DNA from: Methylovulum sp.
GTDB taxonomy: Bacteria; Pseudomonadota; Gammaproteobacteria; Methylococcales; Methylomonadaceae
NCBI GenBank assembly: GCA_016919605.1
Contig: JACXTQ010000062.1
Coordinates: 1 to 12,296 of the forward strand
DNA length: 12,296 nt
Reading direction: 5' to 3'
Part shown: positions 1 to 7,456 of the stretch, in pieces
Numbering within the stretch: the stretch's first letter is position 1
Layout of the letters: each line of letters begins with the position of its first letter
The notes under the pieces: generated by a model
Seen by the model: only the letters and a program-made list of their open reading frames with translations
What the model was told of the DNA's origin: nothing
Databases searched by the model: none
Position numbers and translations under genes: made by a program

Positions 1-290
1 AGACAAATCCGCCGGGAGCGGATTTGGATGCGAAGCACACGCAGTGCGAGTGCCAGGAAGGCACGAGTCAGAAGGCGGCCCGATTGCCGCTTCTCCCTGC
101 GCTCCTCGATTTTGTCGGGGGTCGGTAAAATGGGCTTCCTGCCCTTTATGCCCTTTGGGTAATTTACCGACGCGCGGCATCCTTGCCGCACCCCTTTATG
201 CCCTGCGGGTATTCGGGCTGATCCCGACAAAACCTGCGGTGCTCGGCGCGGCAAACGGGAGAAAAGCACGTTACTGCGTAACGTCAGCTA
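1..290. repeat. GC-rich, repeat-packed non-coding segment
   Basis: I see no convincing gene here. Perfect inverted repeats include CAAATCCGC 4-12 with 18-26, GTGCC 50-54 with 60-64, TCGGTAAA 122-129 with 163-170, GCGGCA 174-179 with 184-189, and ACGTTAC 268-274 with 278-284. Two longer-range pairs nest around the middle: TTTTGTCGGG at 110-119 with its complement at 223-232, and TTGCCGC at 84-90 with its complement at 248-254. A direct repeat, CCCTTTATGCCCT then GGGTA after two variable bases, occurs at 142-161 and 192-211, exactly 50 bases apart. This could be a dispersed intergenic repeat, a degenerate small mobile element or a structured RNA; the sequence alone does not decide. An open frame from a GTG at 44 runs through it and into the antisense of the next gene, and looks non-coding. 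Confidence 0.45.
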
Positions 291-424
291 CTAAAACGTT
301 TGCACAAACCTACAAGCCTATAGCTGACCGTTGTACAACAGACCATCGGCAACACCTAACAGGATTTTTTAAAAAAATAAATGACCTAAATAAAGCAATC
401 AACACCCAATTATGGGTATCGCCA
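291..424. other. AT-richer intergenic spacer downstream of the ubiquinone hydroxylase gene
   Basis: This stretch lies just past the stop codon of the minus-strand flavin monooxygenase. It contains a perfect 10-base palindrome, GTTGTACAAC, at 330-339, a symmetrical T6-A7 tract at 365-377, and a weak hairpin (ACCCA, loop ATTA, TGGGT) around 407-420. The weak hairpin would be the first structure after the stop on the minus strand, but no T-run follows it directly, so I do not call a terminator. No gene is visible. Confidence 0.4.
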
Positions 425-1642
425 TCAAATAATCGGCTCGCCTTTGGCAAGTTTGGGCAAATTGCCCGCCAACCCCATCGCATTGCGCATGACGATGTGC
501 TTAGCGGGCAACACCCGCTCCGCCAAGCCTAAGCCCAAATTGCGCAAGAATTTCACCGGCAACACATCATTACTGAACACTTGGTAAAATACATCCATCA
601 CGGTCATCATTTTCAGGTTTTCATGGCGGCGTAACCGCTCATAACGCTTTAATACCGTAATATCACCGACATCACGGCCTTGTTTAGCGGCCTCCACCAA
701 CACTTGCGCCAACGCGGCGGCATCAAGCAGGCCGATATTGACCCCCTGCCCTGCCAACGGATTGATGGTATGCGCCGCATCACCCACCAACGCCACACCA
801 GACTTGACGTAATGCTGAGCATGTTGGCGTTTTAACGGAAAACTGGCCGTACCCAACACTTTTTCCACCTGCCCCAAACACTCAGGGAACGCCGCCATCA
901 ACTCGCCTTTCAGGGCATCCGGCGACAACGCTTTCAGCCGCTTGACTTCATCGGGTGAGTGATACCACACGATCGACCCAAAATGGCCGGTCAACGGCAA
1001 AAACGCCTGTGGGCCGGTCGGTACAAACCGTTGCCAAGTGATGTCCTGCTGCCCATAAGCGGTTTCGATATAGATAACCAAAGCATGCTGGTCATAATCC
1101 CAACTGGTCACGCCTAAGCCAACCGTTTGCCTAACTCTGGATTGACCGCCATCGGCGGCGACCAGCAGCGCTGCCGACAACACCCGCCCGTCGTCCAAGA
1201 CCACCTCGCTAGGCTTACCAGGATAATAATCAATGCGCTCGATAGTGGCCGGACACATCAAGCTGATATTGGCGAACGCTTGCAAACGCTCCAGCAAAGC
1301 CAGTTGCGTGATGCGGTTTTCGACAATATAGCCTAGCTCAGAATAGTGGATGTCATCGCTGCAAAACTCGGTATCACCGGCTTTTTCCCAGACACGCATC
1401 CGGCGGAACGGACAAAGGCGGCGGTTGACTACGCCATCCCACGCGCCAACAGTGGCAAGAATGTTTTTTGACGCTATACTAAGCGCCGAAACCCGAAGGT
1501 CATGCGGCTGGCCGCTGGCAAACGGTTCGGGCGGTAAAGCCTCCACAACCGCCACTTTCAAAGGGCTGTCGCCTAAGCCACAGGCCACTGCGGCCCCCAC
1601 CATACCGCCGCCTATGATGACTACATCAAAAATTTCTTTCAT
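425..1642 (-). CDS. UbiH/UbiF/VisC/COQ6-family FAD-dependent ubiquinone-biosynthesis hydroxylase
   Basis: Predicted class A flavoprotein monooxygenase that hydroxylates the ring of a ubiquinone precursor, probably at the inner membrane surface with the other Ubi enzymes. The N-terminal dinucleotide-binding motif is GGGMVGAAVACGL, ending in an acidic residue (VVEA) as expected for FAD. DGGQSRVR is the middle conserved motif, and GDAAHTINPLAGQGVN is the second FAD signature typical of this family. Length (405 residues) is normal. From memory, the middle (TWQRFVPTGPQAFLPL, SIVWYHSP) and the C-terminal MDVFYQVFSND segment resemble E. coli UbiF, whereas the start and the QGRDVG...KRYERLRRH stretch resemble UbiI. 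I therefore give no symbol. The start chosen is the ATG at 1642; an in-frame TTG at 1651 would add three residues. No strong ribosome binding site is visible. The gene is divergent from the glutamate-synthase-like gene. Confidence 0.93.
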   Translation of the reverse strand: MKEIFDVVIIGGGMVGAAVACGLGDSPLKVAVVEALPPEPFASGQPHDLRVSALSIASKNILATVGAWDGVVNRRLCPFRRMRVWEKAGDTEFCSDDIHYSELGYIVENRITQLALLERLQAFANISLMCPATIERIDYYPGKPSEVVLDDGRVLSAALLVAADGGQSRVRQTVGLGVTSWDYDQHALVIYIETAYGQQDITWQRFVPTGPQAFLPLTGHFGSIVWYHSPDEVKRLKALSPDALKGELMAAFPECLGQVEKVLGTASFPLKRQHAQHYVKSGVALVGDAAHTINPLAGQGVNIGLLDAAALAQVLVEAAKQGRDVGDITVLKRYERLRRHENLKMMTVMDVFYQVFSNDVLPVKFLRNLGLGLAERVLPAKHIVMRNAMGLAGNLPKLAKGEPII

Positions 1643-1721
1643 ATTAATCAACTATCAAGTAATCTAAATTTCTACAAATAAAAAGGGCCGTAATGTGACA
1701 GATAAACGTAGCTGTATTACA

Positions 1722-1738
1722 ATTAGCGGGTTTCGCTA
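1722..1738. promoter_or_regulatory. Inverted repeat in the divergent intergenic region
   Basis: TTAGCG (1722-1727) and CGCTAA (1733-1738) form a perfect 6-bp inverted repeat around GGTTT. It lies about 80 bases upstream of the hydroxylase start and about 155 bases upstream of the glutamate-synthase-like start. It could be an operator or a leader hairpin; no regulator can be assigned. Confidence 0.3.
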
Positions 1739-1761
1739 ACTGAAAATTATCTGCAAAAGCT

Positions 1762-1773
1762 TGCCAGCTGGCA
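1762..1773. promoter_or_regulatory. Perfect 12-base palindrome, candidate operator
   Basis: TGCCAGCTGGCA is fully self-complementary and sits between two divergent genes, a usual place for a dimeric regulator site. No convincing sigma-70 or sigma-54 promoter could be anchored to it. On the minus strand it overlaps a TGGCA...TTGCA string resembling a sigma-54 promoter, but the GG-to-GC gap is 9 bases instead of 10. A regulatory role is inference. Confidence 0.3.
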
Positions 1774-1894
1774 CTGCACCAATGTGTGGCATTGACTCTA
1801 TCACGCATTGCCCAAAAAAACGACCACGCATTGCAAGAAAAACACACACTGTACGCTGCATATTTACAGCATGACTTAGACAACGGGCTGCATC

Positions 1895-4800
1895 ATGAAC
1901 ATAAATTCCCGATTAACTCAACAAGAACCCATGCTTTATAACCCTGGACTATCCCAAGATAGCTGCGGCGTAGGTTTTATTACCCACAAGCAAAGCAAAC
2001 AAACCCACGACTTATTGGTGAAATCCCATGAGGCCTTATGCACCATCCCGCATCGTGGCGGCATGAGCGCGGAAGGCATTGGCGATGGCGCAGGCGTTAA
2101 CATCGACTTGTCGTTAACGTTTTTCCGTAAAATTACCGGTATCGCCACGCTGGAGCTGGGCCAATTCGGGGTCGCCAACTTTTTCTTCCCCGAAGACCAC
2201 GACCATTACGATTCTGCGGCACAAGAGTTGGTTGAGCGCCACTTTCAAGCCGCCGGTTTGCCGATTTTGCTTTGGCGGGCGGTGCCTGTCGATAAAAGCG
2301 TGCTCAACGAGGCCTCGGTCAAAGCGCAATTGCCGATCAAACAATGTGTGTTTGGCCGCCCGCCAGCCTGCAAGGATGTCCCGCACACAGCCTTTGAAAA
2401 ACATATCCAAGCCACGTTATTGGACATTGAAGTGGAAGGCTATAGCCGCGCCGAATTGACAGGCTTTTATCCGCTGTCCATGAGTTCACGCACCCAAGTT
2501 TACAAAGGTCGCCTAAATTCTTTTGAGGTCATCCCTTATTTTGTTGACCTTTACGATACCGACCACGAAATCAGCACCTTATTTTTCCACACCCGTTTTT
2601 CGACCAACACCGCCCCCGCCACCATCATGGCGCAGCCTTTCCGGTATATGGCCCACAACGGCGAATTGAACACGGACAAGAAAAACCGTTTAAGCGAGAG
2701 CGCCATCGCCCGCCAAAACAATAAGCACATCATTTTCCCGCGCGGCCAATCGGATTCAGGGCGTTTGGACCAAACCCTGTCGCGGCGCATCAACGAAGAC
2801 GAAATGGACATTGTCACCGCCGTATTGGCGATGATGCCGCCAGCGTGGGAAAATGACACGACCTTGTCGCCACAAGTCCGCGCCATGTTCGAATATTTCA
2901 GCCTTTACGAGGAAAAAAATGACGGCCCGGCCGCGCTGATTTTCTCTGACGGCATCCGCGTCGGTGCCCGTCTGGACCGCTTAGGCTTACGGCCACTGCG
3001 CTCGGTGGAAACCGCCGAGTATTTGTGCGTGATGTCCGAAGCCGGACAAATCGACTTCCCCCCTAAAGATGTCCTCAAACGCGGACGCATCGAAGCGGGC
3101 GGAATGCTCTATTTTGACCATAACACCCAACAGGCCTACCACAACCGCGAAATCATGGAGCGATTAGCGGCGGAGCAAGACTACCAAGCCTTGTTGGCAA
3201 AACGCAGCTTGCATTTGTCTTCGTTGCCCGCCGTCACCTTGGCGGAGCTGACCTACAATGTTGCGCTGGGCGTAGACCAACAACACACCGCCTATTCGCT
3301 GAACCAAGAAAGCTTTAAATTCTTGCTCGACCCGATGCTGGCGACCGGCATGGAAAAAGTCTCCGCCATGGGTTATGGCATCGCCCCCAATGCCCTGTCA
3401 GGGGCGGAAGGCGGCATGTCGCGTTATTTTAGCCAACGCTTCGCCCAAGTCACCAACCCGCCGCTAGATTCCATCAGAGAAAGCGACGGCATGACCTTGC
3501 GGGTAGCCTTAGGCGCAAAGCCCAATTTTTCGGACGCACAAACCCGCCAGCTCATTATCGATACGCCGATTTTACAACGCACACAGTTGGAGCAAATCCG
3601 CCGTCAAGAAGCCGTCAGCACCGCCACGATTGACGCGCTTTACACGCCCGATTTTGCCGATGCCCAGCTTAATGCCGACAACTTGGAACAAGCCTTGTTG
3701 CGGGTCTGCGACCAAGTTGAGCAAGCCGCCAAAAACAATATCGGCATTATCATCTTAAGCGACCTTAACATCAGCCACAATCAGGCGGCCATCCCCGCCC
3801 TGCTGATGATGGCCGCCGCTAACCAGCGTTTGGTGAAACAAGGCTTGCGCTTTAATTCTTCCTTGATTGCCGAAACCGGACAAGCCGCCAGCCCGCATGA
3901 CATAGCTACCATCTTAGGGTTCGGCGCGTCGGCCATTTGTCCGCTCAGCGTCCATAACCGCATCATCAGCCACTATCCTAGTGCCGCCGAACAGCAAAAA
4001 GTCCTCGATAAATTCCAGAAAGGCGCGGAAAAATCGTTGATGAAAACCATGGGCAAATTTGGTTTGTGCACCGTGGAAAGTTACATCGGCGGTGAGTTTT
4101 TCGAATCGAACTACCTCGATACCGATGAGCCAAAACTCAGCCCCTATTTCCCTAACATCCACGCTTCCGTAGGCGGTGTGCATTATGCGGACATTGCCGC
4201 CAGTGCTACCGAATGGCACCACAAGGCTCTAAACGTCCACGAAGAAAAAGACATCCCGTTTTTGGGGCTGTTTAAAGAGCGCCAAGACGGGGCCGGCCAT
4301 TCCTACGGTAACACCGCCGTGCGCGAATATATCAGTATGACCGATGAGGCGATACTCTATATCCCGCAAGATAAGGCTCCCGAAGCCAGCGATACCGCTT
4401 ACTTGGATTTTGGTTACGAGCAACGCACCGATGCGCAATTGGATAACTTTGGCATTACCCCCGCGTACCGTAGCTTCACCAAAAACCTGTATCAGGAACG
4501 TGATGCCAGACCGGCGGCTTTGCGCGACATCATGGATTTTCCTGCCAATGTCAGTCTGGCCGAAACCAGCGCCGATTTTGACCGCATTTTGGGCAAACAA
4601 AATCTACGCGGCAATATCAATTATCTGATCCGTGGCCTGACTGTCACCGAAACGGTGGCCGATACCTTTACCATCGCCTTGACTGGATGCTCTTCCGGCG
4701 CACGCTTGGAGCAGCTGGCCGCCCATTTGCAACAGCGTTTTGGCGAAGGCTTTAGCGTTGCGGCCACTGCGGACGCGTTGCTGGTACACATCAGCGGCAA

Positions 4801-7372
4801 CGCGCTGCTGGCGGGTTATTTGCGGGCAATCAAACCTGCCCGTGAGCCTATCCCCTTAAGTGCCGTACAACCTGCGCATGACATTACCCCGACTCTCGCA
4901 TCCGGTGCCATGAGTCATGGCGCGTTGTTGGCCGAAGCCCACGAAGCGGTGGCCTTAGGCACCAATATTGTCGGTGGCCTAAGCAATTCGGGTGAAGGCG
5001 GCGAACATTCTAGCCGTTTTAATAGCTTGCGCTCGTGCAAAATCAAACAATTCGCCTCTGGCCGTTTTGGGGTTTGGGCGGGCTATTTGGCCGACCCGAC
5101 TATCCGCGAAATTGAAATCAAAATCGCCCAAGGCGCGAAACCTGGCGAAGGCGGGCAATTGCCCGCCGCCAAAGTCTCGGTGGAAATTGCCGCCTTGCGG
5201 GGTGGTACGCCTAGGGTGGAACTGGTCAGCCCACCGCCCCACCACGACACTTACTCCATTGAAGATTTGGGGCAACTGATCCACGATGCCAAAGCGGCAC
5301 GGGTCAAAGTGGGCGTAAAGCTAGTGTCATCCGAAGGCATAGGCACTATCGCCGTAGGGGTCGCCAAAGCCGGAGCCGATGTGATTAACGTTGCCGGCAA
5401 CACCGGCGGTACAGGAGCGGCGGCAGTCACTAGCCTGAAAAACAGTGGCCGTTCGCCGGAAATTGGCATTGCTGAAGTCCATCAGGCTTTGGCGGCCAAC
5501 GGCCTGCGCGATAAGGTCATCCTGCGTTGCAGCGGTGCCCACCAAAGCGGTGTGGACGTGGTGAAATCGGCGATTTTGGGTGCGGACTCCTTCGAGTTCG
5601 GCACTTCCGCACTGATGATGCTACGGTGTGTCATGGCGAAAAATTGCAACATCAAATGTCCGGCAGGCCTTACCACGTCCCATGAAGAATTCAAGGGCGA
5701 TCCACGCGTGCTTGCCCAATATTTTATGAATTTGGCGCATGAAGTCCGCGAAATTTTGGCAACCTTGGGTTATGGCAGCTTACAAGAGATTCGTGGCAAA
5801 ACCGATTTGCTGCATTTGATTGACCATCCGTGCATGATCGGCCAAATTGACCTGCATAAAATGCTGGCTTTTGTCGAGGAAGTCAAAATTACCCAGCCCA
5901 TTTATTTGGAAGCCAATTTTAATGTCGATAACCGTATTATGGAGCGCGTCAAAAACGCGTTGCTTGCCGGACAACCCCAGGTCATTATCGAAGGTGAAGG
6001 CTTTAAGCTCAACAACTGCAACAAAACCGTCGGCGGCCAAACCGCCATCGATATTGAGCGTTGGCTGGCTTACCAAGTGAGCGCCGAAGCAGTGGCGGCC
6101 TCAAAAAGCATTTACCAAGCACCGACAGGGCGACGTTATTTGGCACCGGACACCGTCATTATCCGTACCCACGGTTCCGCCGGACAAAGCTATGCCGCCT
6201 TCCTCAACGATGGTATGCGCATGGAACATTTGGGCACCTGTAACGATGGCGTGGGCAAATCCGCTTGCGGCGGCATTTTGGTCATCGAATCCCCAGGGGG
6301 CGGTATCAAGACCCCAGGCAACAACGTGCTGATCGGCAACTTCGCCTTATTTGGCGCGACCGGTGGCAAGGCCTTTATCAACGGCGAAGCGGGCGACCGT
6401 TTTGCGGTCAGAAACTCCGGCGCAATGGCGGTGGTTGAGGGCGTGGGTGATTTTGCCTGCGAATACATGACCAATGGTGCGGTGCTGAACATCGGCGGTT
6501 TTGGCAAGGGTTTTTGCAACGGCATGTCAGGCGGCAACGCTTACCAGTATGATCCTGAGAACCGTCTGGAAAACCTGTGTGACAAATCGTCGGTGGCCTT
6601 GCACAACCTAAGCGAAGACACCGATACCGCACGGGCGCATGAGCAATTTATCCTTGCCATGCTGGAGCAACATGCCGATAATGCGAACTCTAGCAAAGCT
6701 AAAAACTTGCTGGCCAATTGGGATAAAGAGCGCGGCCATTTCAAATTTGCGATGCCATTATGGTTGGACAAGACCCAAACCGCGCACTACCTACAACAAA
6801 GCATGGATCGTAAGGAAATGATCGAAGAATTGTCGCAAGAGCTGGCCCGCCAGCAAATCGCGCAAGTCAAAGACGCTTACCGAAACGACCAGCCCTTGTT
6901 CGGCGGTATCATCCCCGATTATGGCGTTAGCGATAGCGAATTGACCTTTAAGCTTATCAACAGCTTTGCGGTGCTGGACAAAGCCCAACAACTGGCCCGT
7001 GATGGCTTAAAACACCTGCCGGAAGCGTTGCGTGGGCAAAGCCAGATCGAGCAGGCGGCGCGGAAAATAATGCTGGAGCGTCCACGCAAATTACAGGAAG
7101 CGTTGGTGAAAAATACCCGCGAAGCCTATAGCAATTACAGCGACGACCATCTGGCTTGGCTGCTGGCTGACAAACGCCTCAACGACTACAAAACCGCGCT
7201 GATCAACCGTTCGGTGCAAAGCATTTATTCAATAGGTTCCACTGCTTGGATTATTGAGCAGCAACGCCTTAATAAACAAGCGTTGGCGGACATCCCTTCT
7301 ATCGAAGCCTTTTTGGCTGGCTTAGTGGGCTTGGGTATTGTCCAAGAATTATTGAACACCGCAGCGGCCTGA
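1895..7372 (+). CDS. Glutamate-synthase large-subunit-like protein (GltB-like), atypical long form
   Basis: Family role: glutaminase releases ammonia, which an FMN/Fe-S barrel uses with 2-oxoglutarate to make glutamate. Glutaminase domain about 24-430: candidate nucleophile Cys24 (SCGVGF), HRGG, RFSTNT (234-239), NGELNT (255-260) and SDSGRLD (Asp287). Central domain about 465-755; FMN barrel about 985-1345 with SNSGEGGE, GAKPGEGGQLP and SPPPHHDTYSIEDL; GXGXG helix domain about 1425-1600. At 1825 residues it is about 300 longer than usual GltB (about 1500), from an insertion near 884-980 and an extension near 1620-1825. The Fe-S cysteines (1245, 1251, 1255) are spaced C-x5-C-x3-C, not C-x5-C-x4-C. 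YDGGTGA and DGGLKTG of E. coli GltB are NTGGTGA and SGAHQSG here. No gltD follows; a diflavin reductase does. An alternative ATG at 1931 would place the nucleophile at residue 12. The family is certain; the substrate is not. Confidence 0.92.
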   Translation: MNINSRLTQQEPMLYNPGLSQDSCGVGFITHKQSKQTHDLLVKSHEALCTIPHRGGMSAEGIGDGAGVNIDLSLTFFRKITGIATLELGQFGVANFFFPEDHDHYDSAAQELVERHFQAAGLPILLWRAVPVDKSVLNEASVKAQLPIKQCVFGRPPACKDVPHTAFEKHIQATLLDIEVEGYSRAELTGFYPLSMSSRTQVYKGRLNSFEVIPYFVDLYDTDHEISTLFFHTRFSTNTAPATIMAQPFRYMAHNGELNTDKKNRLSESAIARQNNKHIIFPRGQSDSGRLDQTLSRRINEDEMDIVTAVLAMMPPAWENDTTLSPQVRAMFEYFSLYEEKNDGPAALIFSDGIRVGARLDRLGLRPLRSVETAEYLCVMSEAGQIDFPPKDVLKRGRIEAGGMLYFDHNTQQAYHNREIMERLAAEQDYQALLAKRSLHLSSLPAVTLAELTYNVALGVDQQHTAYSLNQESFKFLLDPMLATGMEKVSAMGYGIAPNALSGAEGGMSRYFSQRFAQVTNPPLDSIRESDGMTLRVALGAKPNFSDAQTRQLIIDTPILQRTQLEQIRRQEAVSTATIDALYTPDFADAQLNADNLEQALLRVCDQVEQAAKNNIGIIILSDLNISHNQAAIPALLMMAAANQRLVKQGLRFNSSLIAETGQAASPHDIATILGFGASAICPLSVHNRIISHYPSAAEQQKVLDKFQKGAEKSLMKTMGKFGLCTVESYIGGEFFESNYLDTDEPKLSPYFPNIHASVGGVHYADIAASATEWHHKALNVHEEKDIPFLGLFKERQDGAGHSYGNTAVREYISMTDEAILYIPQDKAPEASDTAYLDFGYEQRTDAQLDNFGITPAYRSFTKNLYQERDARPAALRDIMDFPANVSLAETSADFDRILGKQNLRGNINYLIRGLTVTETVADTFTIALTGCSSGARLEQLAAHLQQRFGEGFSVAATADALLVHISGNALLAGYLRAIKPAREPIPLSAVQPAHDITPTLASGAMSHGALLAEAHEAVALGTNIVGGLSNSGEGGEHSSRFNSLRSCKIKQFASGRFGVWAGYLADPTIREIEIKIAQGAKPGEGGQLPAAKVSVEIAALRGGTPRVELVSPPPHHDTYSIEDLGQLIHDAKAARVKVGVKLVSSEGIGTIAVGVAKAGADVINVAGNTGGTGAAAVTSLKNSGRSPEIGIAEVHQALAANGLRDKVILRCSGAHQSGVDVVKSAILGADSFEFGTSALMMLRCVMAKNCNIKCPAGLTTSHEEFKGDPRVLAQYFMNLAHEVREILATLGYGSLQEIRGKTDLLHLIDHPCMIGQIDLHKMLAFVEEVKITQPIYLEANFNVDNRIMERVKNALLAGQPQVIIEGEGFKLNNCNKTVGGQTAIDIERWLAYQVSAEAVAASKSIYQAPTGRRYLAPDTVIIRTHGSAGQSYAAFLNDGMRMEHLGTCNDGVGKSACGGILVIESPGGGIKTPGNNVLIGNFALFGATGGKAFINGEAGDRFAVRNSGAMAVVEGVGDFACEYMTNGAVLNIGGFGKGFCNGMSGGNAYQYDPENRLENLCDKSSVALHNLSEDTDTARAHEQFILAMLEQHADNANSSKAKNLLANWDKERGHFKFAMPLWLDKTQTAHYLQQSMDRKEMIEELSQELARQQIAQVKDAYRNDQPLFGGIIPDYGVSDSELTFKLINSFAVLDKAQQLARDGLKHLPEALRGQSQIEQAARKIMLERPRKLQEALVKNTREAYSNYSDDHLAWLLADKRLNDYKTALINRSVQSIYSIGSTAWIIEQQRLNKQALADIPSIEAFLAGLVGLGIVQELLNTAAA

Positions 7373-7400
7373 TACCCCATACCTTAAGCCCCTATCCCAC

Positions 7401-7427
7401 GCTTCCCGATGCCACGCATCGGGAAGC
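7401..7427 (+). terminator. Perfect 12-bp hairpin between the GltB-like and diflavin reductase genes
   Basis: GCTTCCCGATGC (7401-7412) pairs fully with 7416-7427 across the 3-base loop CAC. It starts 28 bases after the upstream stop and ends 29 bases before the next ATG. The following bases (TGATTCATAATTGATTTTG) contain no solid T-run, so it is not a standard Rho-independent terminator. It may weaken read-through or protect the 3' end of the upstream message within an operon. The structure is certain; its role is inferred. Confidence 0.45.
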
Positions 7428-7456
7428 TGATTCATAATTGATTTTGCAGCGACATA

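Noticed and set aside
44..532. Open frame of 162 codons at the left end
   Set aside because: It starts with GTG inside the hairpin-rich segment, runs antisense into the 3' end of the flavin monooxygenase gene, and its translation has no recognisable domain.
1756..1773. Sigma-54-like promoter on the minus strand (TGGCA ... TTGCA)
   Set aside because: The gap between the GG and GC elements is 9 bases rather than the required 10.
1644..1883. Minus-strand 79-codon frame upstream of the hydroxylase
   Set aside because: It needs a TTG start, is Cys- and Trp-rich with no family resemblance, and covers the divergent regulatory region; it is probably chance.
4979..5284. Long antisense frames inside the GltB-like gene
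   Set aside because: They are shadows of a strongly coding, motif-rich frame and show no domains of their own.
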